A DNA stretch of 64,000 nucleotides, from contig QPGA01000017.1 in NCBI GenBank assembly GCA_003332265.1, positions 18,675 to 82,674 of the forward strand. The letters are read 5' to 3'. This DNA is from Candidatus Accumulibacter meliphilus (GTDB lineage: Bacteria; Pseudomonadota; Gammaproteobacteria; Burkholderiales; Rhodocyclaceae). The translations under genes were made by a program, and so were the position numbers. Under the pieces are notes generated by a model that searched no databases, was not told where the DNA came from, and was given only the letters and a program-made list of their open reading frames with translations. Below, piece after piece: positions 11,616-20,858 of the stretch (positions are counted from its first letter, which is position 1; each line of letters starts with the position of its first letter).

Positions 11616-11684
11616 GGGAATCACCGACGGGTTCTGGTTTCTGAGTGCGTCGAGTTTAGCACAGGCACGGCGCGCAACCGAATA

Positions 11685-11701
11685 CGCACCAGAACGGTGC
11701 A
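11685..11701 (+). promoter_or_regulatory. NtrC-binding-site-like palindrome
   Basis: CGCACC-agaac-GGTGCA matches the NtrC consensus TGCACY-N5-GGTGCA with a single mismatch in the first base. Its centre lies about 129 bases upstream of the predicted sigma-54 start site at about 11822, the usual distance for an NtrC enhancer. NtrC binding is inferred. Confidence 0.65.
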
Positions 11702-11794
11702 TTGACCTATGGGCGCTGCTCTATCGCAGTGCAGCAAGCATCCGCCTGCGCCGTACAGATTGCGCAGGGCTCTGATTACCCGCATAAAACAAGC

Positions 11795-11811
11795 CTGGCA
11801 CGAAACCTGCT
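11795..11811 (+). promoter_or_regulatory. sigma-54 (-24/-12) promoter of glnK-amtB
   Basis: The sequence CTGGCACGAAACCTGCT carries GG at 11797-11798 and GC at 11809-11810 with exactly 10 bases between, and differs from the consensus TGGCACG-N4-TTGC at one position. The predicted start is near 11822. Sigma-54 control of glnK-amtB through NtrC is well established in proteobacteria. Confidence 0.85.
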
Positions 11812-11867
11812 AATAGCTGGGTAGCAATTCTTTTCTTTCGTCGTTCGCTTTGCTGGAGGGCTCACGC

Positions 11868-11966
11868 ATGAAAAATAGTGCTCTTGCCGCGCGGTTCACC
11901 GCTGCACTGTGGCCGCCACGCGGACCACAGGCCATTCCTCAACGGAAGACGCCGCACAGCCTTTGA
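11868..11966 (+). CDS. 32-codon reading frame ahead of glnK (leader peptide or gene remnant)
   Basis: An ATG with a strong ribosome site (GGAGGG, 8 bases upstream) opens a frame beginning MKNSALAARFTAALWPP and stopping after 32 codons. It is the first frame downstream of the sigma-54 promoter. The start resembles a signal peptide, but no cleavage region or mature protein follows. In related betaproteobacteria a TorF-like porin gene often precedes glnK, so this may be the surviving start of such a gene; a leader peptide is the alternative. Translation is not proven. The rest of 11967-12035 has no gene. Confidence 0.4.
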   Translation: MKNSALAARFTAALWPPRGPQAIPQRKTPHSL

Positions 11967-12374
<408 letters not shown>

Positions 12375-12384
12375 GGAGCCTGCC

Positions 12385-13878
12385 ATGAAACACTTTTTTA
12401 CCATTCTCGCCCTGGTCGGAGCCGTCGCTATCGGCGCCCCGGCCTGGGCTGACGAGACGCCGGCCGGGCTCAGCGCGGCGAGCCCCGCGATGACCTTGGC
12501 GCAGGCTCCGACCGCGGCTGCAGAAGTCGCAGCCACCGCCAGCGCAGTTGCAGCAGTCGAAGCAGCGCCGCAGCTCAGCAAGGCAGACAACGGCTGGATC
12601 ATGGTCTGCGCCGCGCTGGTCATCCTGATGTCGCTGCCCGGGCTGGCCCTCTTCTATGGGGGGCTGGTGCGCACCAAGAACATGCTCTCGGTGCTGATGC
12701 AGGTCTTCGTGACCTTCTCGCTGATCAGCGTGCTGTGGGTGGTCTATGGCTACTCCCTGGCGTTCACTGAAGGCGGCAGTTTCTTCGGGGTGCTCGACAA
12801 GGTCTTCCTGAAAGGAATTACCGCCGACTCGCTTGGCGCCACCTTCTCCAAGGGCGTGTTCATCTCCGAGCTGACCTTTGTCATCTTCCAGGGCGCTTTC
12901 GCAGCGATCACCTGCTGCCTGATCGTCGGTGCTTTCGCCGAACGCGCGAAGTTTGCCGCAATCCTGGTGTTCATGATCATCTGGTTCACGCTCTCCTACG
13001 CACCCATGGCGCATATGGTGTGGTACTGGGCGGGTCCGGATGCCTATATCGACGCCGCTGCCGGCGAAGCCGCCGGCAAGACCGCCGGCTTCCTGTTCCA
13101 GAAAGGCGCTCTCGACTTTGCCGGCGGCACAGTGGTGCACATCAACGCCGCCGTTGCCGGACTGGTCGGCGCCTTCATGATCGGCAAGCGGATTGGTTAC
13201 GGCCGCGAATCGATGGCGCCGCACAGCCTGACCTTCACCATGATCGGGGCCTCGCTGCTGTGGTTTGGCTGGTTCGGATTCAACGCCGGCTCGGCACTGG
13301 AGGCCAGCGGTGGCTCGGCTCTGGCAATGGTCAATACCTGGTTGGCAACCGCTTGTGCAACCCTCTCCTGGATGCTCGCCGAATGGATGCTCAAAGGCAA
13401 GCCTTCGATGCTCGGCGCCGCTTCCGGAGCAGTGGCGGGGCTGGTGGCCATCACCCCGGCAGCCGGTTTTGTCGGGGTCATGGGTGCCATCGCCATTGGT
13501 CTGCTGGCCGGCGTGGTCTGCCTGTGGGGCGTCAATGGTTTGAAGCACATGCTCGGCGCCGATGATTCCCTCGACGTTTTCGGCGTCCATGGTGTCGGCG
13601 GCATCCTCGGTGCCATCCTGACCGGCGTCTTCGCCTCGCCCTCGCTTGGCGGCAGCGGCGTCTATGACTATGTCGCCAACGCCGTCGGCGAGTACGACAT
13701 GACCGCGCAGGTGATCAGCCAGTTGTGGGGCGTCGGCACGGTAATCGTCTGGTCGGGCATCGTGTCGGTCGTCGCCTTCAAAGTGGTCGACCTGCTGATC
13801 GGTTTGCGAGTACCGGAAGACGAGGAACGCGAAGGCCTTGACATCACCGCACACGGCGAGTCGGCCTACCACTACTGA
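12385..13878 (+). CDS. amtB: ammonium transporter
   Basis: An Amt/Mep/Rh channel moving ammonium across the inner membrane. The 497-residue product has a cleavable-looking signal peptide (to about AWADE at residue 24), an Ala-rich linker, then the 11-helix Amt domain beginning ADNGWIMVCAALVILMSLPGLALFYGG. The family signatures FAGGTVVHINAAVAGLVGA (first pore His) and DVFGVHGVGGILGA (second pore His) are intact. The start at 12385 has a GAGGAG-type site; longer in-frame starts would run into glnK. Co-transcribed with glnK from the sigma-54 promoter. Confidence 0.96.
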   Translation: MKHFFTILALVGAVAIGAPAWADETPAGLSAASPAMTLAQAPTAAAEVAATASAVAAVEAAPQLSKADNGWIMVCAALVILMSLPGLALFYGGLVRTKNMLSVLMQVFVTFSLISVLWVVYGYSLAFTEGGSFFGVLDKVFLKGITADSLGATFSKGVFISELTFVIFQGAFAAITCCLIVGAFAERAKFAAILVFMIIWFTLSYAPMAHMVWYWAGPDAYIDAAAGEAAGKTAGFLFQKGALDFAGGTVVHINAAVAGLVGAFMIGKRIGYGRESMAPHSLTFTMIGASLLWFGWFGFNAGSALEASGGSALAMVNTWLATACATLSWMLAEWMLKGKPSMLGAASGAVAGLVAITPAAGFVGVMGAIAIGLLAGVVCLWGVNGLKHMLGADDSLDVFGVHGVGGILGAILTGVFASPSLGGSGVYDYVANAVGEYDMTAQVISQLWGVGTVIVWSGIVSVVAFKVVDLLIGLRVPEDEEREGLDITAHGESAYHY

Positions 13879-13907
13879 GCCCTTCGGTCATAATGAACTC
13901 TCCCCTT

Positions 13908-13937
13908 CGGGCGCCCACGTGGCGCCCGTTTTTTTTT
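13908..13937 (+). terminator. rho-independent terminator of glnK-amtB
   Basis: An 8-bp GC stem (cgggcgcc/ggcgcccg) with a 5-base loop is followed by an unbroken run of nine or more T residues, 30 bases after the amtB stop. Confidence 0.92.
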
Positions 13938-13981
13938 GGGGGGGTGTGTAGGGGGCGATCAACTGATGAGCGGGAGCAAGA

Positions 13982-14203
13982 ATGGCTTTTCTGAGCTGGT
14001 GAGACCAGCATCGCGTCGGGGTTGAGCACATCGACCAGGAGCATCGCTTTCCTTTTCGATCTGAGCAGCGAGTTCCATAACGAGTACCGTGGCGGCGCCG
14101 ATCGCAGGGCGATGGAACAGGTCTTCAACCGTCTGCTTCGATATTCCGAAGAACATTTTGCCGCGAGGAGGAGACCATGTTGAAAAGCGGGTATCCGCTT
14201 CAC
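13982..14203 (+). pseudogene. bacteriohemerythrin pseudogene
   Basis: Following a GGGAG site, the ATG at 13982 starts MAFLSW, then a TGA stop, then DQHRVGVEHIDQEHR. A one-base shift leads into FLFDLSSEFHNEYRGGADRR and AMEQVFNRLLRYSEEHFAA, and a second shift into EETMLKSGYPLH. Together these spell a bacteriohemerythrin: the HxxxD/E-type diiron ligands (H...D..H, H, EEHF..EE, H) are recognisable. One stop and two frameshifts in 220 bases and loss of the C-terminal helix mean no O2-binding protein can be made. Sequencing error is possible but three lesions make decay more likely. Confidence 0.8.
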
Positions 14204-14241
14204 AGGCTGCCTCTACCGAAGCCAGGCACTTCCCGGCGCAG

Positions 14242-14268
14242 TGTACTCTGTGTACTCTGTGTACTCCT
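14242..14268. repeat. three 9-bp tandem repeats
   Basis: tgtactctg occurs twice and tgtactcct once, head to tail, within the decayed stretch between the hemerythrin remnant and the gene at 14391. No function is apparent. The remainder of 14204-14390 shows no gene. Confidence 0.6.
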
Positions 14269-14390
14269 TGAACCGGAGCGCCGTCTGTGCGACATTCGCG
14301 GTCTTGTTCACGTCGATTCGGTCCGCGGATACATCGTCGGCACCGCCTCGATACAACAACGATCAAGCACAGCAGTAACAGGGAGAGAAC

Positions 14391-14690
14391 ATGAAATACG
14401 TGATTTGGGTGTTCTGGCCGGCCTTTATCGCCGCCGGAATCGCCGAAACGATCTTCTTTACGATGATCGATCCAGAGCAGTTATACCTTTTCGGGCAACG
14501 TGTCGAATGGTCCTTGACCGCGACCTACTCAACGGGTTTTCTGCTCTTCTGGCTGGTCTGCATTGGCTCGAGTCTGATGACCTATCTGATGATGCCGAGA
14601 GACGCCAAGGAGGCGCTGATGAAAGCCGCCGGTGAGCGTGAGGATCTCGCCCGACCGAAGCGCCGGGAACCTGGCAGCGGCGGCCGCTAG
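14391..14690 (+). CDS. conserved two-helix membrane protein of unknown function
   Basis: A 99-residue protein with two predicted membrane helices (about 4-25 and 46-66) and a basic cytoplasmic tail (RPKRREPG). A GGGAG site precedes the ATG. The sequence, beginning MKYVIWVFWPAFIAAGIAET and containing WSLTATYSTGFLLFWLVCIG, resembles small hypothetical membrane proteins of betaproteobacteria; no function is known to me. Its 3' end overlaps the convergent metZ by 4 bases. Confidence 0.75.
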   Translation: MKYVIWVFWPAFIAAGIAETIFFTMIDPEQLYLFGQRVEWSLTATYSTGFLLFWLVCIGSSLMTYLMMPRDAKEALMKAAGEREDLARPKRREPGSGGR

Positions 14691-15886
14691 ATCGACGCCA
14701 AACCGCTTTCGAGGTCGTTCTGCAGGTCGACGACGGCTTCGAGACCGACGGCAATGCGCAGCAAATCCTCGCTGACGCCCGCCGCAGCACGCTGCTCCGG
14801 TGTGATGCGACCGTGTGTCGTTGAGGCGGGATGAGTGAGCGTCGTTTTGGTATCACCCAGATTGGCGGTAATCGACAGCAAACGACAGCTATCGACCACC
14901 TTCCAGGCTTCCTGACGCGCCCCCTTGACGGTGAAGGAAACGATCGCCCCACCGCTTTTCTGCTGCCGAGAGGCCAGCTCGAACTGCGGATGCGAAGGCA
15001 GGCCAGGATAGTAGACACGCGCCACCCGGGGGTGCTGCTCCAGCCACTGCGCGAGTTGCAGCGCCTTCGCCGACTGTGCGTGCATGCGAATCTGTAGCGT
15101 TTCCAGGCCTTTCAGAAGCACCCAGGCATTGAACGCGGAGAGCGTCGGGCCGGCGGTGCGCAGAAATCTGAACACCTCGTCGGTCAGTCTTTTCGGCCCG
15201 GCGACGGCACCACCGAGTACCCGGCCCTGGCCGTCGAGGTATTTGGTCGCCGAATGCAGCACCAGATCGGCACCGAGATCGAGCGGCCGCTGCAGAATCG
15301 GCGTGCAAAAGCAGTTATCGACGACCACCAGAATGCCGCGCGCGTGCGCGATGGCGACCAGCGCGGCGATGTCGGCGATGGCGGTCAGCGGATTCGACGG
15401 CGTTTCCAGAAACAGGAGCCTGGTTTCTGGCCGCAGTGCTTCTTCCCAGGCCGCGACGTCGGTCTGCGCGACAAAGCTGGTCTGAATCCCGAAGCGCGGC
15501 ATTAGCGTGCCGAGCATCTGTTGCGTCGCGCCAAACAGCCCGGTCGAAGCGACGATATGGTCGCCGCTGCTGCACAGCGCCATCACCAGCGAAAGAATCG
15601 CCGACATTCCCGATGCCGTGGCCACGCAAGCCTCGGCGCCTTCCAGCGCCGCGAGACGGTCCTGAAATGCCGTCACCGTCGGATTCGTAAAGCGCGAGTA
15701 GACGTTCCCTTCTTCCTCACCCGAAAAGCGAGCGGCTGCCTGAGCGGCGCTGTCGAAGACAAAACTCGAGGTCAGATACAGCGCCTCGCTATGCTCGTTG
15801 AACTGGCTGCGTTCCTGCCCGGCGCGCACCGCCAGCGTCTCCAGGGAATAGCTGCGAGGGGGGTCGATTGCTTCCATTGCTTGCAT
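14687..15886 (-). CDS. metZ: O-succinylhomoserine sulfhydrylase
   Basis: PLP enzyme of the Cys/Met metabolism family that makes homocysteine directly from O-succinylhomoserine and sulfide. The 399-residue product has PLP Lys215 in HSATKYLDG, the DNCFCTPILQRPLDLGADLV strand, YSRFTNPT near residue 63 and the C-terminal SVSEDLLRI-like motif (GVSEDLLRIAVGLE). metZ next to purF is the standard arrangement in this lineage. A second ATG three codons in is possible. MetB or MetC function is the alternative, but MetZ is favoured by the GQGRVLGGAV segment and context. Confidence 0.93.
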   Translation of the reverse strand: MQAMEAIDPPRSYSLETLAVRAGQERSQFNEHSEALYLTSSFVFDSAAQAAARFSGEEEGNVYSRFTNPTVTAFQDRLAALEGAEACVATASGMSAILSLVMALCSSGDHIVASTGLFGATQQMLGTLMPRFGIQTSFVAQTDVAAWEEALRPETRLLFLETPSNPLTAIADIAALVAIAHARGILVVVDNCFCTPILQRPLDLGADLVLHSATKYLDGQGRVLGGAVAGPKRLTDEVFRFLRTAGPTLSAFNAWVLLKGLETLQIRMHAQSAKALQLAQWLEQHPRVARVYYPGLPSHPQFELASRQQKSGGAIVSFTVKGARQEAWKVVDSCRLLSITANLGDTKTTLTHPASTTHGRITPEQRAAAGVSEDLLRIAVGLEAVVDLQNDLESGLASI

Positions 15887-15911
15887 GGCCTTTATCGTAA
15901 ATCTACGGACA

Positions 15912-17429
15912 TCACATCAGGTTCAACTGCAATTGATTCGACGACCAGCGCTCCTCCCGCGCTGCGGCGCCGTCACCTTCGCGCGCCAGTTCGATGGCAT
16001 TCAGATACGCCGGGCTGACGTCGCCGGTAATATAGACGCCATCAAAGCACGAAGTGTCAAAGTTACACAGCGAAGGCTTCAATTCTCGAATCGACGCCTT
16101 CAGCGCGTCGAGATCCTGGTACACCAGCGCGTCGGCACCGATTTCGCGGGCGATTTCCTCGCCGCTGCGACCGGTGGCGATCAACTCGCTGCGCGTCGGC
16201 ATGTCGATTCCATAAACGTTCGGATAGCGCACCGGCGGCGAAGCAGAGGCAAAGTAGACCTTCAGTGCACCCGCAGCGCGCGCCATTTCGACGATCTCGC
16301 GACTGGTTGTGCCACGCACGATCGAATCGTCGACCAGGAGCACGCGCTTGCCCTTGAACTCCTGGGCAACGGTGTTGAGTTTCTGGCGCACCGAGCGTTT
16401 GCGTGTTGCTTGACCCGGCATGATGAAGGTGCGACCAATGTAGCGGTTCTTGACGAAACCCTCGCGATAGGGGACATTGATGCGCTGCGCGAGCTGCATC
16501 GCCGACGGGCGACTGGAGTCGGGAATCGGGATGACCACGTCGATTTCCTCGACCGGAATATGCTTCACCAGCTTGTCGGCGAGATGCTCGCCCATGTGCA
16601 GCCGCGCTTCATAGACCGAAACGCCGTCGATCACCGAGTCGGGGCGTGCCAGATAGACGAACTCGAAAATGCACGGCGCAAGCACTGAATTTTGCGCGCA
16701 TTGACGTTGGTGGATGCGGTGTTCGAGGTCGATGAAGATGGCCTCGCCCGGCTCGACGTCGCGCAGCACTTTGAATCCCAGGGTGTCTAGCGCCACCGAC
16801 TCGGAAGCAAACAGATACTCGGTGCCCTCGGGCGTCTCGTTGCTGCCGAAGATCAGTGGACGGATGCCAAAGGGGTCACGGAACGCGAGCATGCCGTAAC
16901 CGGCGATCATCGCCACCACGGCATAGGCTCCTCGGCAGCGACGATGAACCGCCGACACCGCACCAAAAATGGTATCGAGATCCAGACGATACCCCTTGGC
17001 AGTGGCCTGAAGTTCGTGCGCCAGTGCATTGAGCAGCACTTCCGAATCGGAGTGGGTATTGATGTGCCGCAGGTCCTGGCGGAACATCTCCTTCTTGAGT
17101 TCTTCGGTGTTGGTCAGGTTGCCGTTGTGCCCGAGAACGATCCCGAATGGCGAGTTGACATAAAAAGGCTGTGACAACGAAGAATCGAACGCCGAACCAG
17201 CGGTCGGGTAGCGGCAGTGAGCGATTCCCATGTTGCCCGGTAGCGCGCGCATGTTGCGCGTGCGAAAGACGTCGCGCACCAGCCCGGAACCTTTGTGCAT
17301 ATGGAAGGCATCATCCTCGACGGTCGCCATTCCGGCAGCGTCCTGGCCGCGATGCTGGAGGACCATCAAGCCATCATAAAGCAACTGGTTTACCGGGGTG
17401 GTGGCGACAACTCCGAGAATCCCGCACAT
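15912..17429 (-). CDS. purF: amidophosphoribosyltransferase
   Basis: Makes phosphoribosylamine from PRPP and glutamine, the committed step of purine synthesis. The 505-residue product starts MCGILGVV, leaving Cys2 as the N-terminal glutaminase nucleophile, followed by LQHRGQDAAGM. The phosphoribosyltransferase domain has the PRPP motif VLLVDDSIVRGTTSREI. No propeptide or Fe-S cysteine set as in the Bacillus type. It follows cvpA by 10 bases; the cvpA-purF pair is widely conserved. Confidence 0.97.
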   Translation of the reverse strand: MCGILGVVATTPVNQLLYDGLMVLQHRGQDAAGMATVEDDAFHMHKGSGLVRDVFRTRNMRALPGNMGIAHCRYPTAGSAFDSSLSQPFYVNSPFGIVLGHNGNLTNTEELKKEMFRQDLRHINTHSDSEVLLNALAHELQATAKGYRLDLDTIFGAVSAVHRRCRGAYAVVAMIAGYGMLAFRDPFGIRPLIFGSNETPEGTEYLFASESVALDTLGFKVLRDVEPGEAIFIDLEHRIHQRQCAQNSVLAPCIFEFVYLARPDSVIDGVSVYEARLHMGEHLADKLVKHIPVEEIDVVIPIPDSSRPSAMQLAQRINVPYREGFVKNRYIGRTFIMPGQATRKRSVRQKLNTVAQEFKGKRVLLVDDSIVRGTTSREIVEMARAAGALKVYFASASPPVRYPNVYGIDMPTRSELIATGRSGEEIAREIGADALVYQDLDALKASIRELKPSLCNFDTSCFDGVYITGDVSPAYLNAIELAREGDGAAAREERWSSNQLQLNLM

Positions 17430-17439
17430 AGTGTTTTTC

Positions 17440-17928
17440 CTAGCCGAACCTGATTCGTTTAGTCACTTCTGATGGCAACCAGGGCTTGCTGGCCAGGACT
17501 GCCGTTTCGAGCGGCGCCGAAAAGTACGCCTCACTCCACCACTTCTCGCTGGGTAGCGACGTCATGCCGCCAACGGCCACCAGGACCAGGACGATCACCA
17601 GGCCCCGGGCAGCACCGAAAATGATTCCCAGCAGGCGATCGGTCAAGGTCATCCCCAGCGCCTTGAGCAGGCTACGCACAGCCAGACGCAGCAGTGCCAT
17701 CACCACCAGCACGGCCACGAAGATGGTCACCCAGCCGGCGACCAGGCGCAGCGCCGGGTCGGCAATCGACGTAAAGCCTTCGGCGACCAGAGAACCCCAC
17801 CAGCGAGCAGCAAAGAAGGCGAGCACCCACGCCACCAGGGCGATGATTTCGCCAACGACGCCACGCCACATACCAATTACCAGGGAAACAGCGACGACAA
17901 ACAGCACGACATAGTCGAAAACGGTCAT
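17440..17928 (-). CDS. cvpA: CvpA family membrane protein
   Basis: A 162-residue inner-membrane protein with four predicted helices and the family opening FDYVVLFVVAVSLVIGMWRGVVGEI. CvpA is needed for colicin V production in E. coli and for envelope stress tolerance; its molecular role is unclear. The ATG overlaps the stop of the SPOR gene (ATGA) and purF follows directly, so the three are likely one transcript. Confidence 0.93.
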   Translation of the reverse strand: MTVFDYVVLFVVAVSLVIGMWRGVVGEIIALVAWVLAFFAARWWGSLVAEGFTSIADPALRLVAGWVTIFVAVLVVMALLRLAVRSLLKALGMTLTDRLLGIIFGAARGLVIVLVLVAVGGMTSLPSEKWWSEAYFSAPLETAVLASKPWLPSEVTKRIRFG

Positions 17929-18614
17929 GAGCGGCCAGCGACGACCCCGCCAACACCGATCTTTTTCAGCTTCTCGAGGGCTTTCTCAGCAGCCTCGCGG
18001 TTCGGGAAGGGGCCGGCACGCACACGCGTCCTTTTCCCGGCGGGCGAATTGAGGATTTCAGTATAGTTGGCGACGCCAGTGCGATTGATGCTGGCGACGA
18101 GCTTCTTGACGTTCTCAGGATCGGCGAATGCGCCGACCATAATGACGAACTGCCCGTCTGACGCCACCGGTGCGGGTGGTGGCGGCGGCGGCAAGGGTTG
18201 CGGCTTCTTGACGATGGGCGGAGCAGGCGGCGCTACCGGGATCTCGGTTTTTTTCGGCGGCGACTTCTCGACGGGCTTGGCCGCTTTCGTTTTCGCGCCC
18301 TCTTCTACCGCCTTCGCGGTCGGCTCTTCTGCCGCTGCCGCCTCATCTTGCAGCGCAGCGTCGTGCTCTGCGCCAGCTGCGGCCACGGCAGCCGACGGCG
18401 ACGAGCGAGCGGCCAGTTCGGCTGGATCGAACAGCTTTTGGTCCTGACCCGGAATGCGGATCTGGATGTCCTGCACCGCTTGCTTCGGCTCTTCGTCCAT
18501 GACCATCGGCAGGACCACCGCGGCCAGTCCGGCAATTGCCACCGCGCCGACCAGGCGGCGCCGTGCCTTCTTCTTGAGGTGTAACTGCGGGTCGGATGAT
18601 TCAGTCATCTGCAT
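17925..18614 (-). CDS. SPOR-domain cell division protein, DedD-like
   Basis: Bitopic protein: a basic N-terminus (LKKKARRRL), one membrane helix (about 20-38), a long Ala/Pro/Lys-rich periplasmic linker with a run of prolines, and a C-terminal SPOR domain (GQFVIMVGAFADPENVKKL to the end). DedD-type proteins bind septal peptidoglycan. The folC-SPOR-cvpA-purF order is the same as in E. coli (folC-dedD-cvpA-purF), which supports a DedD role. The start could be GTG 18626, ATG 18614 or ATG 18608; none has a strong ribosome site. Confidence 0.88.
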   Translation of the reverse strand: MQMTESSDPQLHLKKKARRRLVGAVAIAGLAAVVLPMVMDEEPKQAVQDIQIRIPGQDQKLFDPAELAARSSPSAAVAAAGAEHDAALQDEAAAAEEPTAKAVEEGAKTKAAKPVEKSPPKKTEIPVAPPAPPIVKKPQPLPPPPPPAPVASDGQFVIMVGAFADPENVKKLVASINRTGVANYTEILNSPAGKRTRVRAGPFPNREAAEKALEKLKKIGVGGVVAGRS

Positions 18615-18640
18615 CGTGGAATCCACTGCCGTCGCTTCGA

Positions 18641-19975
18641 TCAGTGACCGTTCTGCAGGCTACGCATGACGGCCGCGACTGTGTAGAACGATCCAAAAAC
18701 GGCGATTCTATCATTTTCACCGGCCAGCTTGGCACAACGCGCGAAGGCTTGCGAAGGTGAGGGCAAACCTTCGATCTCACCACCCAGACCAGACGCCGTC
18801 ACCACCGCCGCCAGGGCGGCTGCCGAGGCACCGCGTGGCACGTCGAGATCGGCCAGCAGCCAATGATCGATCTTGCCAGCCAACGGGGCCAGCGCGCCAG
18901 CGAGGTCCTTGTCGGCAAGCATGCCGACCACGGCGAGAGTCCTGGCGAAGAAACCCATGCCGGCAAGGTTGTCGGCCAGTTCGCCCACCGCCTGCGGATT
19001 GTGGGCAACATCGAGGACGATTGCCGGCCGGCCAGGAAGAACCTGAAAGCGCCCGGGCAAATCCAGCTCGATGAGCCCGCGCCGTACTGCGCTCATCGAC
19101 AGCGGCAGCCGCAACTTTAGGCTTTCGATGGCGGCGAGCGCAGCGCAGGCGTTGCGCAGCTGGCAACGGCCACGCAAACCGGGATTGGCCAGGCCGCCTC
19201 GCCGCAGACCGCGACGCCCCCAGAAGGTCCACTGGGTGTGGTCCCCGAAATAACCGAAGTCGCGGCCCAGCAGCTGCAGATCGGCGCCGACAGCGAGAGC
19301 TTGCGCGATCAGCGAGGCGGGGGGATCGGGATCGGCGCAGAGCGCCGGCTTGCCGGCACGAAAGATGCCGGCCTTTTCGAAGCCGATCGCTTCGCGCGTC
19401 GAGCCCAGCCATGCGGTGTGATCAAGGGCAATACTGGTCACCACCGCGCAATCCGGAGGATAGACATTGACCGCATCCAGGCGCCCGCCGAGGCCGACTT
19501 CAAGAATCAGCACCTCGACCTCCTGCGCAGCAAACACTTCCAGTGCAGCCAGGGTGCCGAACTCGAAGTAGGTGAGCGCGACCTCAGCGCAAGCCGTTCT
19601 CGCCGCTTCAACTTTGCTGAAGGCCGCGCACAACAGCGCGTCGCTTACCGGTCGCCCAGCGACCCGCACCCGCTCGTTGTAGCTGAGCAGATGCGGCGAC
19701 GAATAGCAGCCAACGCGATAGCCGGCAAAAGTATAGATGGCTTCCAGGTAGGCGCAGGTCGAGCCCTTGCCGTTGGTCCCGGCAACCGTGATCAGCGGGC
19801 AGCGCAACTGCTGGCCGAGAGCCTCCTTGACCAGCAAGACACGCTCCAGCCCGAGCTCGATTCCCGCCGCCCCCTTGGGGTGAAGGCTTTCGAGATGAGC
19901 CAGCCATGCCGCCAGAGAGGTAGGCGCGACGGCAGGAGAAACTGCCGGCACGGTGCTGCCCTGCCGCCCGCTCAT
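18641..19975 (-). CDS. folC: bifunctional dihydrofolate/folylpolyglutamate synthase
   Basis: Adds glutamate to dihydropteroate and to folates. Mur-ligase-type enzyme of 444 residues with the P-loop TVAGTNGKGST, the LEVGLGGRLDAVN segment and TSIALDHTAWLG metal-binding region in the central domain, and LDVAHNPQAV plus a C-terminal ligase domain. It follows accD by 10 bases. Confidence 0.95.
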   Translation of the reverse strand: MSGRQGSTVPAVSPAVAPTSLAAWLAHLESLHPKGAAGIELGLERVLLVKEALGQQLRCPLITVAGTNGKGSTCAYLEAIYTFAGYRVGCYSSPHLLSYNERVRVAGRPVSDALLCAAFSKVEAARTACAEVALTYFEFGTLAALEVFAAQEVEVLILEVGLGGRLDAVNVYPPDCAVVTSIALDHTAWLGSTREAIGFEKAGIFRAGKPALCADPDPPASLIAQALAVGADLQLLGRDFGYFGDHTQWTFWGRRGLRRGGLANPGLRGRCQLRNACAALAAIESLKLRLPLSMSAVRRGLIELDLPGRFQVLPGRPAIVLDVAHNPQAVGELADNLAGMGFFARTLAVVGMLADKDLAGALAPLAGKIDHWLLADLDVPRGASAAALAAVVTASGLGGEIEGLPSPSQAFARCAKLAGENDRIAVFGSFYTVAAVMRSLQNGH

Positions 19976-19985
19976 GCCGCTATCC

Positions 19986-20858
19986 TCACGGCAGAGCCGG
20001 CAGCCTCAGCAACAGGGCCAGCACCGCGGCGACCCGGTCCTTCATCTCGCGGCGGTCGACGATCATGTCGATGGCCCCCTTCTCGAGCAGGAATTCGGAG
20101 CGCTGAAAACCCTCCGGCAAGGTTTCGCGAACCGTCTGTTCGATCACCCGCGGGCCGGCAAAGCCGATCAGAGCTCCTGGCTCGGCGATCACCACATCGC
20201 CGATAAAGGCGAAGGATGCCGACACCCCGCCCATTGTCGGGTCGCTGAGAATCGAGACGAACGGCAGCTTGGCTTGCGAAAGCAGCGTCAAGACGGCCGT
20301 CACCTTGGCCATTTGCATCAGCGAGAAAAGACCTTCCTGCATGCGTGCGCCGCCCGACGAGGCGACACAGATGAAGGGCAGGCGTTGCTCGACAGCGGTT
20401 TGCACGCCACGCACGAAGCGCTCGCCCAGTACCGAGCCCATCGAACCGCCCATGAAGTTGAACTCGAAAACGGCAATCACTACCGGCAGAGTCTTCATCG
20501 TCCCGTGCATGACCACCAGCGCCTCGGTCTCGCCGGTGTCGGTGGTCGCCGCCTGCAAACGCTCCGGATAACGCCGGCTGTCCTTGAAGTTCAGCGAATC
20601 GACCGGCAAGACATCGCCGCCAATCTCGACACGCCCCTCGCCATCGAGCAGCATTTCGATTCGCGCGCGCGCGTTTACGCGCATATGGTGAGCGCACTTT
20701 GGGCAGACGTGACAGTTGCTGGCCAGGTCCGTGGCGTAGAGCACGGCCTCGCAGCTCGGGCATTTGCTCCACAGCCCCTCCGGAAGCGCCGACTTGCGCG
20801 CCGAACCTGCGCCGTTCCTCTTGATCTTCGGTGGTAGCAGCTTGCTCAACCAGTTCAT
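19986..20858 (-). CDS. accD: acetyl-CoA carboxylase carboxyltransferase subunit beta
   Basis: Transfers carboxyl from carboxybiotin to acetyl-CoA for fatty-acid synthesis, together with AccA (not in the window). The 290-residue product has the zinc-ribbon cysteines C33, C36, C52 and C55, then the crotonase-like carboxyltransferase core ([40 protein letters not shown]). Its ATG overlaps the trpA stop by 4 bases; the trpA-accD-folC order is conserved in proteobacteria. Confidence 0.97.
   Translation of the reverse strand: MNWLSKLLPPKIKRNGAGSARKSALPEGLWSKCPSCEAVLYATDLASNCHVCPKCAHHMRVNARARIEMLLDGEGRVEIGGDVLPVDSLNFKDSRRYPERLQAATTDTGETEALVVMHGTMKTLPVVIAVFEFNFMGGSMGSVLGERFVRGVQTAVEQRLPFICVASSGGARMQEGLFSLMQMAKVTAVLTLLSQAKLPFVSILSDPTMGGVSASFAFIGDVVIAEPGALIGFAGPRVIEQTVRETLPEGFQRSEFLLEKGAIDMIVDRREMKDRVAAVLALLLRLPALP

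Noticed and set aside
11744-11768. TGCGC-N10-GCGCA dyad as a second NtrC site before glnK
   Set aside because: The spacing does not match the NtrC box and the dyad lies too near the promoter; probably chance in GC-rich sequence.
13020-13565. A 181-codon frame inside amtB on the same strand
   Set aside because: It is an out-of-frame Arg-rich shadow of the transporter sequence.
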